Part shown: piece by piece, positions 8,905-17,590 of the stretch | How positions within the stretch are numbered: position 1 is the first letter of the stretch | Layout of the letters: each line of letters starts with the position of its first letter | Source of the DNA: an uncultured beta proteobacterium | Lineage (GTDB): Bacteria > Pseudomonadota > Gammaproteobacteria > Burkholderiales > Burkholderiaceae_C | NCBI GenBank assembly: GCA_903914615.1 | Contig: CAIWPS010000598.1 | Location: forward strand, 1-45,040 | Direction: 5' to 3' | DNA length: 45,040 bases | The notes under the pieces: model-generated | The model's database searches: none | What the model was told of the DNA's origin: nothing | The model's input: only the letters and a program-made list of their open reading frames with translations | Made by a program: the position numbers and the translations under genes

Positions 8905-8920
8905 TGGCACGCCTTTGGCT
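8905..8920 (+). promoter_or_regulatory. Candidate sigma-54 (-24/-12) promoter for the vWA PEP-CTERM gene
   Basis: The bases TGGCACG-CCTT-TGGCT match the consensus TGGCACG-N4-TTGCW with a perfect -24 element and exact GG-to-GC spacing; one base of the -12 element differs. A transcript would start near 8931, about 46 bases before ATG 8977. The -24 element is also the right half of a perfect palindrome GTGCCA-GT-TGGCAC (8897-8910), which could be incidental or a regulator contact. The enhancer site for the activator (PrsR-like) was not identified. Confidence 0.6.
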
Positions 8921-8976
8921 TGTTAGGTCGCGCGACGGCAGGGCGCCGTCCTCTACCCTACCGGAGGAATAAAGTG

Positions 8977-9741
8977 ATGAAGATTCGCAAATATGTTCTC
9001 GCCGCGGTGTCTGCATGCACGCTGGCGTTGAGCGCCAGCCCGTCGAACGCCGCGGTGACGCAGCTCGGCTTCATCCTGGACAGCTCGGGCAGCATCGGTT
9101 CGGGCAACTGGACGATGATCGTCAACGGCCTGTCCAGCGCGGTCAGCACGCTGATCCCGGTCGATGGCAGCTACGAGGTCTCGGTGGTGACCTTCGCCAC
9201 CAACGCGGTGACCGTCGTCAACCACGTGTTGATCGACAGCGCCGCGACCCGCACGTCGGTCGCCAATTCGATCGCTGCGGCATCGTTCCTGGGCACGACC
9301 ACCGACTTCGCGCTCGCTTTCTCAACGATGCAGACGGCGCTCACGGGCTCGTCGAATTTCTCGAAGGCAGGGACGTCCTACGTCAACTTCGCCACCGACG
9401 GCATCCCCAACGACAGCGCAGCGGCCATCACGGGGCGCAACAACCTGATCGGCGCAGGCATCGACAACATCAGCATCGAGGGCATCGGGGGCGGCGTCGA
9501 TGCGGCCTACCTGCAGAACAGCATCTGCTATCCGACGCCGTGCGACACCACCTCGCCCTACAACTTCCCGACGCAGGGCTTCTACATCGCGGTGGCGAAC
9601 GCCAACGCTTACGTGGCGGCCATCCAGAACAAGATCAAGATCGTCACCGGCCAGGTGCCTGAGCCTGCCTCTGTGGCGCTGGTCGGTCTTGCGTTGGCCG
9701 GGCTGGCCTTTTCGCGTCGGCGCCGGCCGGACGCCACCTGA
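8977..9741 (+). CDS. Exported von Willebrand factor A-domain protein with PEP-CTERM sorting signal (254 aa)
   Basis: A cleavable signal peptide covers residues 1-25 (ending SPSNA/A). A vWA domain follows with metal-ion-dependent adhesion site residues in LDSSGSIGSGNW (Asp35, Ser37, Ser39), a Thr in GTTTD and an Asp in ATDGIPND. The last 28 residues are a PEP-CTERM signal: the VPEP motif near 227-230, the hydrophobic ASVALVGLALAGLAF, then RRRR. Such tails are processed by exosortases (EpsH/XrtA family). GGAGG at 8963-8967 is well placed for ATG 8977; a GTG just before it is unlikely. It probably works at the cell surface or in matrix. It is divergent from prsT and followed by a strong terminator. 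Confidence 0.9.
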   Translation: MKIRKYVLAAVSACTLALSASPSNAAVTQLGFILDSSGSIGSGNWTMIVNGLSSAVSTLIPVDGSYEVSVVTFATNAVTVVNHVLIDSAATRTSVANSIAAASFLGTTTDFALAFSTMQTALTGSSNFSKAGTSYVNFATDGIPNDSAAAITGRNNLIGAGIDNISIEGIGGGVDAAYLQNSICYPTPCDTTSPYNFPTQGFYIAVANANAYVAAIQNKIKIVTGQVPEPASVALVGLALAGLAFSRRRRPDAT

Positions 9742-9762
9742 GGCGGTACGTTCCCAGTCATC

Positions 9763-9790
9763 AAAAAGCCGGTCATCGACCGGCTTTTTT
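9763..9790. terminator. Bidirectional intrinsic terminator
   Basis: A perfect 12-bp inverted repeat (9763-9774 with 9778-9789), AAAAAGCCGGTC-ATC-GACCGGCTTTTT, is flanked by A on the left and T on the right. It can therefore end transcription of the vWA gene on the plus strand and of ppiC on the minus strand. It lies between their convergent stop codons. Confidence 0.92.
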
Positions 9791-9823
9791 CTGGGCGTTT
9801 CGGCTTGCGGCCGACTTCGACGG

Positions 9824-10645
9824 TTACTTGGCGCCGAACTTGTAGTCGGTCTTGGCCTTGTTGCGCAGCTCTTCCTGGAACTGCTGCATCTTGGCCTGTT
9901 CCATGCGCTGCTTGAGTTGCGCCTTGACGTCGTCGAAGGCCGGGAAGGCGGCCTCGCGCACGTCTTCCAGGCGGATGATGTGCCAGCCGAACTGGCTCTT
10001 CACCGGCTCTTCGGTCATCTCGCCCTTCTTCAGCTTGACCAGCGCGCCGCCGAACTCGGGCACGTAGGACTCGGGCTTGGCGAAGTCGAGGTCGCCGCCG
10101 TTCTGTGCCGAGCCGGTGTCCTTGCTGTTCTTCTTGGCCAGTTCCTCGAAGTTGCCGCCGGCCTTGATCTGCGCGATCAGCGCCTTGGCTTCGTCTTCCT
10201 TCTCGACCAGGATGTGGCGGGCCCGGTATTCGGTGCCGGTGGCCTGGGCCTTGAACTTGTTGTATTCGACCTGCGCATCGGCGTCGCTGATCGGGTTCTT
10301 CTTGCGGTAGTCCTCGAACAGCTCGCGGATGAGGATGCTCTGCCGCGCCAGTTCCATCTGCGCCTTGAAGGTCGGGGCCGTGGCCATGCCGCGCTTCTCG
10401 GCTTCCTGCACGAAGATCTCGCGCAGGATGACCTGGTCCTTGGCCTGCTGCTGCATCTCGGGCGTGACTTGCTGCCCGGCGCGGGCGGCCTGGTCCAGCA
10501 ACACGTCGACGCGCGACTTGGGCACGGGCTTGCCGTTCACGGTGGCGATGTTCTGCGCCGAGGCCGTCAGCGATGCGAAGGGCATCAGCAGGGCGAACAG
10601 GACAGGCGCCAGGGCCGCGCGCGCGGCAGGGGTCTTCAGCATCAT
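9824..10645 (-). CDS. Periplasmic parvulin-type peptidyl-prolyl isomerase (273 aa)
   Basis: PpiC/PrsA/SurA-like foldase that catalyses cis-trans isomerisation of prolyl bonds in exported proteins. With ATG 10645 the signal peptide is residues 1-30 (hydrophobic core ALAPVLFALLMPFASL, cleavage after ASA). A SurA-like helical N-region follows (VNGKPVPKSRVDVLLDQ). The rotamase domain covers about residues 135-225 with RARHILVE, GGDLDF and FGWHIIRLED, the usual parvulin landmarks. The C-terminus is a basic helix. ATG 10642 is an equal alternative; no clear ribosome binding site precedes either. It lies 88 bases downstream of bolA, the common gene order in this order of bacteria, and is probably co-transcribed. 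Confidence 0.9.
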   Translation of the reverse strand: MMLKTPAARAALAPVLFALLMPFASLTASAQNIATVNGKPVPKSRVDVLLDQAARAGQQVTPEMQQQAKDQVILREIFVQEAEKRGMATAPTFKAQMELARQSILIRELFEDYRKKNPISDADAQVEYNKFKAQATGTEYRARHILVEKEDEAKALIAQIKAGGNFEELAKKNSKDTGSAQNGGDLDFAKPESYVPEFGGALVKLKKGEMTEEPVKSQFGWHIIRLEDVREAAFPAFDDVKAQLKQRMEQAKMQQFQEELRNKAKTDYKFGAK

Positions 10646-10733
10646 GGGCAGGAGGCTTTCAGGGGTGGTGCCGCGGCCGGAAGGGCTCGGGGCCGGGCCG
10701 CGAAGGGAACGCGGCGGGGGTTTTGCGATGACT

Positions 10734-10994
10734 TCAGTTTTCGTCCGGCGCCAGGGCCACGATGGCCAGCGCATGCACGCCCTGGGCGGCAAGTGAACCC
10801 AGGGCATCATACACAAGGCGGTGGCGGGCCACCCGTTGCAGCCCGGTAAAGCGCGGGCTGCGCAGCCGCACCGTGAAGTGCCGGCCTTCGCGCGCGCCGG
10901 CATGGCCGGCGTGCAGGTGGCTGTCGTCGCTGACCTCGATGTCCAGCGGCGCCAGCGCCGCGCTCAGGCGCGCCTCGATCTCGGCCGCCGTCAT
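10734..10994 (-). CDS. bolA: BolA-family protein (86 aa)
   Basis: Small class-II-KH-like protein that partners monothiol glutaredoxins in iron-sulfur cluster handling and stress response; some members bind DNA. The family signature [19 protein letters not shown] is at about residues 22-40, and the C-terminal [11 protein letters not shown] matches the conserved HRxVYxxL helix. ATG 10994 overlaps the msrB stop (TGA 10993-10991) as ATGA, indicating coupled translation. The conserved histidines allow cluster binding with glutaredoxin, but none is encoded here. Confidence 0.9.
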   Translation of the reverse strand: MTAAEIEARLSAALAPLDIEVSDDSHLHAGHAGAREGRHFTVRLRSPRFTGLQRVARHRLVYDALGSLAAQGVHALAIVALAPDEN

Positions 10995-11413
10995 CCGGCC
11001 GCCGGCTTGAAGGCGATGGCCGCCGAGTTGATGCAGAAGCGCTCACCCGTGGGCTCCGGGCCGTCGGGAAAGACATGGCCGAGGTGGCTGCCGCACTTGT
11101 TGCATCGCACCTCGATGCGCACCATGCCGTGGCTGACATCGCGCACACGCTCGACCACCTCGGCATTCACCGGTTCGTAGTAGCTGGGCCAGCCGCAGCC
11201 GGCGTCGAACTTGGTCGCCGATGCGAACAGCGGCGTGCCGCAGCCGACGCAGTTGTACTGACCGGCGTCGAAGTGGTCCCAGTACAGGCCGGTGAAGGCG
11301 CGCTCGGTGGCGGCATGGCGGGCGACCTGGTACTGCATCGGGTCGAGCTCGGCGCGCCATTCCTCGTCGGTCTTGCGGACCGGGTAGCGCGGGTCGTCGT
11401 GGCGGTGTGTCAT
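10991..11413 (-). CDS. msrB: Peptide-methionine (R)-S-oxide reductase MsrB (140 aa)
   Basis: Reduces the R epimer of methionine sulfoxide in oxidised proteins. Two CxxC pairs for structural zinc are present: Cys55/Cys58 (CVGC) and Cys104/Cys107 (CNKC). The catalytic Cys127 is in RFCINS, and [10 protein letters not shown] places a possible resolving Cys at 73. The domain fills the whole protein and no signal peptide is visible, so it is cytoplasmic. ATG 11413 overlaps the selO stop as ATGA, and its own stop overlaps bolA. Full length for the single-domain family. Confidence 0.96.
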   Translation of the reverse strand: MTHRHDDPRYPVRKTDEEWRAELDPMQYQVARHAATERAFTGLYWDHFDAGQYNCVGCGTPLFASATKFDAGCGWPSYYEPVNAEVVERVRDVSHGMVRIEVRCNKCGSHLGHVFPDGPEPTGERFCINSAAIAFKPAAG

Positions 11414-12912
11414 GAGGAGCAGGAAACCTCCAGTTGCGAGGCCCAGTCGGGCGGGAAGCCGGCGTCGGCGGCATGTTCGGGCTGTTCGTCGAACGGCCGG
11501 GCCAGAACTTTCATCAGCCGCTGCACCTCGGTGAAATCGCCCTCCTGCGCGCGCTGGATGGCGGCTTGTGCGAGGTGGTTGCGCAGCACGAACTTGGGGT
11601 TGATGCGGTTCATGCGCAAGGCCCGCTCGGCGTCGATGGCGGCCTCCACGCGCAGGCGCTCGGCGTACCTCAGCGCCCAGGCATCGAAGGCCGCGCGGTC
11701 GATGAAGAGGTCGCGCACGGAGGCGTTGACGGCGCCCGGCGCGCTGCTGAACCCGGCCAGGCGCCTGAAGGTGATCGTGAAGTCGGCGCGGTCGGTGGCC
11801 ATCAGGCGCAGCAGGTCGTCGGCCAGGGCGCGGTCTTCCTCGCGCGCCTCGAGCAGCCCGAGCTTGGCCCGCCAGGCCGCCGTCATGGCCTGCGCGAACA
11901 CCTCGGCGTAGGGCTTCAGCACCTCGATGGCGGCTTCGCCGTCGCCGATGAGCGGCATCAGCCCGTGGGCCAGCGCGTGCAGGTTCCACAGCGCCACCTG
12001 CGGCTGGCGGTTCCAGGCGTAGCGCCCGCGATCGTCGCTGTGGTTGCAGATGTGGCCGGGGTCGAAGGCGTCGAGGAAGCCGAAGGGGCCGTAGTCGATG
12101 GTCAGGCCCAGCATCGACATGTTGTCGGTGTTCATCACGCCGTGGCAGAAGCCCACCGACTGCCACTGCGCCAGCAGCCGGGCCGTGCGCTCGGACACCG
12201 CATGCAGCAGTGCGAGGACGGGCTGGGGTTCGCGCAGCAGCTCGGGATAGTGGTGGGCGAGCGTGAAATCGACCAGCCGCCGCAAGGCATCGGTGTCGCC
12301 GGCCGTGTGGGCGAAGTGCTCGAAGTGGCCGAAGCGCAGGAAGCTGGGCGCGACGCGGCAGACCACGGCGGCCGTCTCCACCGCCTCGCGGCGCACCGGC
12401 AGCGGCGAGCCGACGACGGCCAGCGCGCGCGTCGTCGGAATGCCCAGCGCGTGCATGGCTTCCGAGCACAGGAACTCGCGGATCGACGAGCGCAGCACGG
12501 CGCGGCCGTCGGCGCGGCGTGAATAGGGCGTCATCCCCGCGCCCTTGAGCTGCAGTTCCAACGTCCCGCTGGGGGTTTGAAGCTCGCCGAGCAGCAGGGC
12601 GCGCCCATCGCCCAGCTGGCCGGCCCAGACGCCGAACTGGTGGCCGCTGTACACGCTGGCCAGCGGTTGCATCCCCGGCCACAGCGCGTTGCCGGCCATC
12701 ACGTCCAGCGCGTTCCAGTCGCTGCGCCGGGCCCAGTCGGCGGGCAGGCCCAGCAGGCGGGCGCAGTCGGCGCTGGTGGCCACCCAGTGCGGCTGCGGCA
12801 GCGGCTGGGGCCCGAGTGCGGTGTAGTGCGCCGGCCCCAGTTCGAGGAAGCGGTTGCGCCACTGCAGCTGCTCGGGGCGGGCGGCTTCGGTCGGGGGCTG
12901 GGCGAGCGTCAT
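11410..12912 (-). CDS. selO: Protein adenylyltransferase SelO (YdiU family, 500 aa)
   Basis: Pseudokinase-fold enzyme that transfers AMP from ATP to Ser/Thr/Tyr of proteins in redox homeostasis. Characteristic segments are [51 protein letters not shown] and [14 protein letters not shown]. The C-terminus is LEVSCSS; its cysteine occupies the position that is selenocysteine in human SELENOO. ATG 12912 ([13 protein letters not shown]) is chosen over an upstream start at 12960 that adds a basic, non-conserved stretch. It is the first gene of a coupled selO-msrB-bolA run (ATGA at both joints) and is divergent from the Liv binding-protein gene. Confidence 0.95.
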   Translation of the reverse strand: MTLAQPPTEAARPEQLQWRNRFLELGPAHYTALGPQPLPQPHWVATSADCARLLGLPADWARRSDWNALDVMAGNALWPGMQPLASVYSGHQFGVWAGQLGDGRALLLGELQTPSGTLELQLKGAGMTPYSRRADGRAVLRSSIREFLCSEAMHALGIPTTRALAVVGSPLPVRREAVETAAVVCRVAPSFLRFGHFEHFAHTAGDTDALRRLVDFTLAHHYPELLREPQPVLALLHAVSERTARLLAQWQSVGFCHGVMNTDNMSMLGLTIDYGPFGFLDAFDPGHICNHSDDRGRYAWNRQPQVALWNLHALAHGLMPLIGDGEAAIEVLKPYAEVFAQAMTAAWRAKLGLLEAREEDRALADDLLRLMATDRADFTITFRRLAGFSSAPGAVNASVRDLFIDRAAFDAWALRYAERLRVEAAIDAERALRMNRINPKFVLRNHLAQAAIQRAQEGDFTEVQRLMKVLARPFDEQPEHAADAGFPPDWASQLEVSCSS

Positions 12913-13095
12913 GGCGCGCAGTCTAGCCAGCCGCGCGCGGGCTGCGGCCCGCAAGGCCAATGGCGCCGGCGCGGGCCCGGAAGCGCCTGCAGCGGGTGTC
13001 CCTCGCGCGACAGGGCTTCGGGGTAGTCCCTCTAGCCCTTGCGGGCCTACTTCCGATACCTTCGCAGGCCACCCCGAAATCGCATGGAGACAGAC

Positions 13096-14370
13096 TTGAA
13101 CAGCACCCTCGCGTCACCCGCCCGCCGCCTTCTGAGCCTCGCTATCGGCACCGCCCTCACGCTGGGCGCCGGCGCCGCGCTGGCCCAGGCCAAGCCGCTG
13201 GCCGGCCAGACCGTCAAGCTGATGTGGATCGACCCGCTCACCGGCCTGATGGGCCCGGTGGGCAACAACCAGCTCAAGACACAGCAGTTCCTGGCCGAGA
13301 AGTTCAGTGCCAGCAACCCTGCCGGCGTGAAGTTCGAGGTCGTCGGCGTCGACAACAAGCTCAGCCCCACGGAGAGCCTGAACGCGCTGAAGTCGGCCAT
13401 CGACCAGGGCATCCGCTACGTCATCCAGGGCAACGGTTCATCCGTGGCGATCCCGCTCATCGACGCCATCAACAAGCACAACGAGCGCAACCCGGGCAAG
13501 GAGATCGTGTTCCTGAACGAGGCCGCTGTGGACCCCGACCTCACCAACAGCAAGTGCAGCTTCTGGCACTTCCGCTTCGACGCCGACACGACGATGAAGA
13601 TGGAAGCCATGACCACCTTCATCAAGGACCAGAAGGACATCAAGAAAGTCTTCATCCTGGGCCAGAACTACTCGCACGGCCAGCAGGTCGCGCGCTATGC
13701 GAAGGAAGACCTGGCACGCAAGCGCCCGGACATCCAGATCGTCGGCGAGGACCTGCACCCGCTGGCCCAGGTGCGCGACTTCGCGCCCTACATCGCCAAG
13801 ATCAAGGCCTCGGGGGCCGACACCGTCATCACCGGCAACTGGGGCTCGGACCTCTCGCTGCTGGTCAAGGCGGCCAACGAGGGCGGCTACACCGGCAAGT
13901 TCTTCACCTACTACACCGGCGTCACCGGCACGCCCTCGGCGCTGGGCACCAACGGTGCCGGCAAGGTCTACCAGGTGGCCTATGCCCACTACAACATGGG
14001 CGGGCAGATGGACACCTACATGAAGGAATTCAAGGCCAAGTTCAACGACGACCTGTACACCGGCGCCGTGGTGCGCCAGTTCGAGCTGCTGGGCGCGGCG
14101 ATGGCCAAGGCCAAGTCCACCGACCCGGTGAAGGTGGCGTTCGCGATGGAGGGCCTGCGGGTGAAGAGCGCCTTCGGCGGCGAGGTCGAGATGCGCAAGA
14201 CCGACCACCAGCTGCAGCAGACCCTGTACATGACGGTGTGGCAGAAGACCGACGCCAAGAACCCCTATTCGCCCGAGAACACCGGCATGACGCTGGCGCC
14301 GGTGGCGACCTACGAGCCCTACGTCTCCAGCACGCCCACCAGCTGCCAGATGACTCGCCCGGCCTCCTGA
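13096..14370 (+). CDS. Branched-chain amino acid-type ABC importer, periplasmic binding protein (424 aa)
   Basis: Type I periplasmic binding protein of the Leu/Ile/Val (HAAT) class that delivers ligand to the LivH/LivM permease. The signal peptide is [20 protein letters not shown] onward, cleaved after GAGAALA. The mature protein begins [20 protein letters not shown] and shows the two-lobe pattern ([19 protein letters not shown], later [20 protein letters not shown]). TTG 13096 is preferred because GGAGA lies 5 bases upstream and the signal peptide becomes standard; ATG 13084 adds four residues and has no ribosome binding site. The ligand is uncertain: such proteins also bind aromatic or other carboxylates, and the neighbouring catabolic genes favour a non-amino-acid ligand. 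Confidence 0.88.
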   Translation: MNSTLASPARRLLSLAIGTALTLGAGAALAQAKPLAGQTVKLMWIDPLTGLMGPVGNNQLKTQQFLAEKFSASNPAGVKFEVVGVDNKLSPTESLNALKSAIDQGIRYVIQGNGSSVAIPLIDAINKHNERNPGKEIVFLNEAAVDPDLTNSKCSFWHFRFDADTTMKMEAMTTFIKDQKDIKKVFILGQNYSHGQQVARYAKEDLARKRPDIQIVGEDLHPLAQVRDFAPYIAKIKASGADTVITGNWGSDLSLLVKAANEGGYTGKFFTYYTGVTGTPSALGTNGAGKVYQVAYAHYNMGGQMDTYMKEFKAKFNDDLYTGAVVRQFELLGAAMAKAKSTDPVKVAFAMEGLRVKSAFGGEVEMRKTDHQLQQTLYMTVWQKTDAKNPYSPENTGMTLAPVATYEPYVSSTPTSCQMTRPAS

Positions 14371-14400
14371 ACGCGGCCACGGCATACTGCGCCGCCGCCT

Positions 14401-14437
14401 GGGCCCGACCGGGGCAACCCGTCGGGCCCTGTTCTTG
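14401..14437 (+). terminator. Strong hairpin with GNRA loop between binding-protein gene and livH
   Basis: A 12-bp stem with one bulged C (left arm 14401-14413, right arm 14418-14429) closes on the tetraloop GCAA and is followed by TGTTCTTG. Such structures after binding-protein genes commonly act as partial terminators or 3'-end stabilisers that keep the binding protein in excess over the permease. The T-run is imperfect, so read-through into livH is expected. Confidence 0.6.
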
Positions 14438-14480
14438 ACCCGGCCGCGCGTCGACCCCCGCACTGAGAACCACCGCCACG

Positions 14481-15515
14481 ATGGAGTTCTTCACGATCTC
14501 GATGCTCAATGGCCTGAGCTACGGGCTGTTGCTGTTCATGCTGAGCTCGGGGCTGACGCTGATCTTCAGCATGATGGGCGTGCTGAACTTCGCCCACGCC
14601 AGCTTCTACATGGTGGGCGCCTACGTGGCCTACAGCATCGCGCGTGTCGTCGGCTTCTGGCCGGCGCTGGTCCTGGCGCCGCTGGTGGTGGCGCTGCTGG
14701 GGGCGGGCTTCGAGAAGTACTGCCTGCGCCGGGTCCACAAGTTCGGCCATGTGCCCGAACTGCTCATCACCTTCGGCCTGAGCTACGTGATGCTGGAGCT
14801 GGTGCAGCTGATCTGGGGCCGCACGGCGGTCGAGTTCCAGCCGCCCGAAGTGCTGCGCGGCCCCTTCTTCACGATCGTCAACTCTTCCGTCAGCGGCTTG
14901 AGCGTCACCCTGGGCGCCGTGCCGCAGGCGCTGTGCAGCAGCGCCGATGCGGCGGTGCGCATCGTCTGCTCGCCGTTCCCGGCGACGCGCGGCTTCATGA
15001 TGTTCATCGCGCTGGTGATGCTGCTGGCGCTGTGGCTGATGCTCACCCGCACGCGCATCGGCCTGGTCATCCAGAGTGCGCTGACGCACCCGGAAATGGT
15101 CGAGGCACTGGGCCACAACGTGCCGCGCGTCTTCATGCTGGTGTTCGGCGCCGGGGCCGGCCTGGCCGGACTGGCCGGCGTCATCGGCGGCAGCACCTTC
15201 GTCACCGAGCCCTCGATGGCCGCCACCGTGGGCTCGGTGATCTTCGTCGTCGTCGTCGTCGGCGGCATGGGTTCGCTGGCCGGGGCCTTCGTCGCTTCGC
15301 TGCTGATCGGCGTCCTGCAGACCTTTGCGGTGGCGCTGGACTACTCGGTGTTCACGGCGCTGCAGGGGCTCGGCCTGACGCTGTCTGCCGACGCCGCCGG
15401 GCATTCGCTGATGAAGCTGACGCTGGCGCAGGTGGCGCCCATCCTGCCCTACCTTTTCCTGGTGCTGATCCTGATCTTCAGGCCCAAGGGCTTGATGGGC
15501 ACGCGCGAGGGTTGA
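14481..15515 (+). CDS. livH: Liv-type ABC transporter permease LivH (344 aa)
   Basis: Inner-membrane permease of the HAAT importer. About eight to nine hydrophobic segments run from LLFMLSSGLTLIFSMMGVLN to LFLVLILIFRPKGLMGTREG. MMGVLNFAHASFYMVGAY is the standard LivH opening. The cytoplasmic coupling loop reads HPEMVEALGHNVPRVF, and the glycine-rich VVVVVGGMGSLAGAFVASLL matches the family. At 344 residues it is somewhat longer than E. coli LivH (308); the extra residues lie in the periplasmic loop around 130-170 (EFQPPEVLRGPFF to CSPFPATRGF). It is followed one base later by livM. Confidence 0.92.
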   Translation: MEFFTISMLNGLSYGLLLFMLSSGLTLIFSMMGVLNFAHASFYMVGAYVAYSIARVVGFWPALVLAPLVVALLGAGFEKYCLRRVHKFGHVPELLITFGLSYVMLELVQLIWGRTAVEFQPPEVLRGPFFTIVNSSVSGLSVTLGAVPQALCSSADAAVRIVCSPFPATRGFMMFIALVMLLALWLMLTRTRIGLVIQSALTHPEMVEALGHNVPRVFMLVFGAGAGLAGLAGVIGGSTFVTEPSMAATVGSVIFVVVVVGGMGSLAGAFVASLLIGVLQTFAVALDYSVFTALQGLGLTLSADAAGHSLMKLTLAQVAPILPYLFLVLILIFRPKGLMGTREG

Positions 15516-15516
15516 G

Positions 15517-16812
15517 ATGAGCGGCGCAGCCAACCCCTACGGCGCCCTGGGCGCGCGCGATCTCATCGCCTGGGCGCTGGCCGCGGCGGTGATGGCCGTC
15601 GCGCCGCTGGTCTTCAGCAGCAGCCTGTCGGTGACCATGCTGTCGCAGATGGGCATCGCCATCGTCGCCTGCCTGTCCTACAACATGCTGCTGGGCCAGG
15701 GCGGCATGCTCAGCTTCGGCCATGCCGTCTATTCGGGGCTCGGCAGCTTCGTCGCCATCCATGCGCTGAAGGCAGTGGGCGGCGGCACGCTGCCGCTGCC
15801 GGTGAGCCTGATTCCGCTCGTCGGCGGCGTCGCCGGGCTGGGCTTCGCGGTGCTGCTGGGCTTCGTCACCACGAAGAAAGCGGGCACGACCTTCTCGATG
15901 ATCACGCTGGGCATCGGCGAGCTGGTGTTCGCGATGTCGCTGATGGTGCCCGAGTTCTTCGGCGGCGAGGCCGGCGTCAGCGCCAACCGCGTCGTCGGCA
16001 AGCCGGTGCTGGGCATCAGTTTCGGGCCGCAGATCCAGGTCTACTACCTGCTGGCGGTGTACACGCTGCTGTGCACGGCCGGCATGTACGCCTTCACGCG
16101 CACGCCGCTGGGCCGCATGCTCAACGCCGTGCGCGACAACCCCGAGCGCGTGGAGTTCACCGGCTACAACACGCAGCGGGTGCGCTACTTCAGCTTCATC
16201 ATCGCCGGCTTCTTCGCCGGCGTGGCCGGCGGCATGTACGCGCTGAACTTCGAGATCGCCACCGCCGAGGTCGTCGGCGCCGGCCGCTCCGGCGCCTACC
16301 TGCTCTTCACCTTCCTCGGCGGCGCCACCTTCTTCTTCGGCCCCATCATCGGCGCCGTGCTGATGGTGGTGGCCTTCGTGCTGCTGAGCGAGTTCACCAA
16401 GGCCTGGCTGCTCTACCTGGGCGGCGTCTTCCTGCTCATGGTGATGTACGCGCCCGGCGGCATCGCCAGCCTGGTCATGATGAACCTGCGCGTGGCCCGC
16501 CACGGCAAGCTCAAGGGCCTGCTGGGCAGCTATGCCTTGCTGGCGGTGACGGGCCTGGTGGCTTTCTTCGGCACCTCGGCCATGATCGAGATGGTCTACC
16601 ACCTGCAACTCAACGAAGCCCTGGGGCCGGTGATGAGCTTCCTGGGCCTGCAGCTCGATGCCAAGGCACCCGCCACCTGGGTGAGCGCGTTTGCGGTGGC
16701 GGCCGTCGGTGGCACGCTGTTCTGGATGGCGCGCCAGCGCTTTGCGCGGCAGTGGAGCGCGGTGCAGGGCGAGATCGAGGCGCTCCATCAAGCCCGCGAG
16801 GCCGCGCCGTGA
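15517..16812 (+). CDS. livM: Liv-type ABC transporter permease LivM (431 aa)
   Basis: Second HAAT permease. The conserved SYNMLLGQGGMLSFGHAVYSG appears near residue 50 and the coupling motif PLGRMLNAVRDNPERVEFTG near residue 195, among about nine to ten helices. A C-terminal extension of about 100 residues past the last conserved PGGIASLV segment holds two further hydrophobic stretches (ALLAVTGLVAFFGTSAMIEM and TWVSAFAVAAVGGTLFWMA) and a charged tail, making it longer than many LivM proteins. The start follows the livH stop by one base; the stop overlaps the livG GTG as GTGA. The extension may be specific to this subfamily; its role is unknown. Confidence 0.92.
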   Translation: MSGAANPYGALGARDLIAWALAAAVMAVAPLVFSSSLSVTMLSQMGIAIVACLSYNMLLGQGGMLSFGHAVYSGLGSFVAIHALKAVGGGTLPLPVSLIPLVGGVAGLGFAVLLGFVTTKKAGTTFSMITLGIGELVFAMSLMVPEFFGGEAGVSANRVVGKPVLGISFGPQIQVYYLLAVYTLLCTAGMYAFTRTPLGRMLNAVRDNPERVEFTGYNTQRVRYFSFIIAGFFAGVAGGMYALNFEIATAEVVGAGRSGAYLLFTFLGGATFFFGPIIGAVLMVVAFVLLSEFTKAWLLYLGGVFLLMVMYAPGGIASLVMMNLRVARHGKLKGLLGSYALLAVTGLVAFFGTSAMIEMVYHLQLNEALGPVMSFLGLQLDAKAPATWVSAFAVAAVGGTLFWMARQRFARQWSAVQGEIEALHQAREAAP

Positions 16813-17585
16813 CGCCTTCGCTCGAGCTGCGCGACCTGCGCAAGGCCTTCGGCAAGACCGAGATCATCCGCGGCGCCAGCCTGGCCGTGGCGCCGGGCGA
16901 GCGCGTGGCCATCATCGGCCCCAACGGCGCCGGCAAGAGCACGCTGTTCAACCTCATCAGCGGCCGCTTCGGCGCCACCAGCGGCGAGATCCTGCTGCAC
17001 GGCCGGCGCATCGACGGCCTGGCGCCCTACGAGATCAGCCGCCTGGGCCTGGCGCGCAGCTTCCAGGTCAGCAACCTCTTCAACCGCCTGTCGGTTTTCG
17101 AGAACCTGCGCTGTGCCGTGCTCTGGAGCCTGGGCTACAAGTACGCCTTCTGGAAGTTCCTGGCCGGCGCGCGCGACGCCAACGCGCGCGCCGAGGAAGT
17201 GCTGCACATGATCAAGCTCGACCGCCGGCGCGACGTGCTGGCGATGAACCTCACCTATGCCGAGCAGCGTGCGCTGGAGATCGGCATCACCATCGCCGGC
17301 GGCGCCGAGGTGGTGCTGCTGGACGAGCCCACCGCCGGCATGAGCCGCAGCGAGACGGCGCGCTTCGTCGAGCTCATCCGCGAGATCACGGTCGGCAAGA
17401 CGCTCTTGACGGTGGAGCACGACATGGGCGTGGTCTTCGGCCTGGCCGACAAGATCGCGGTGCTGGTCTACGGCGAGGTGATCGCCTTCGACACGCCCGA
17501 GAAGGTGCGGGCCGACGCGCGCGTCAAGGAAGCCTACCTGGGCTCGGTGCTGGCCGAGGCGCAGGCCGCCGCCGCGGGCCACTGA
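16809..17585 (+). CDS. livG: Liv-type ABC transporter ATP-binding protein LivG (258 aa)
   Basis: ATPase subunit of the HAAT importer. Walker A is GPNGAGKST (about residues 37-45), the ABC signature is the variant LTYAEQRALEIG, Walker B is VVLLDEPTAGMS, and the switch His is in TVEHDMGVVFGLAD. The C-terminal tail KVKEAYLGS type (here RVKEAYLGSVLAEAQ) is typical of LivG. GTG 16809 overlaps the livM stop by 4 bases and gives MTPSLELRDLRKAFG, as expected. It pairs with LivF to form the nucleotide-binding heterodimer. Confidence 0.95.
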   Translation: MTPSLELRDLRKAFGKTEIIRGASLAVAPGERVAIIGPNGAGKSTLFNLISGRFGATSGEILLHGRRIDGLAPYEISRLGLARSFQVSNLFNRLSVFENLRCAVLWSLGYKYAFWKFLAGARDANARAEEVLHMIKLDRRRDVLAMNLTYAEQRALEIGITIAGGAEVVLLDEPTAGMSRSETARFVELIREITVGKTLLTVEHDMGVVFGLADKIAVLVYGEVIAFDTPEKVRADARVKEAYLGSVLAEAQAAAAGH

Positions 17586-17590
17586 AGATC

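Noticed and set aside
8897-8910. Palindrome GTGCCA-GT-TGGCAC as an independent regulator operator
   Set aside because: Half of it is simply the -24 element of the plus-strand promoter, so the symmetry may be accidental; noted in the promoter entry only.
15247-15263. GTC repeat (GTCGTCGTCGTCGTC) as a microsatellite
   Set aside because: It encodes the Val run of a LivH transmembrane helix and is explained by codon bias.
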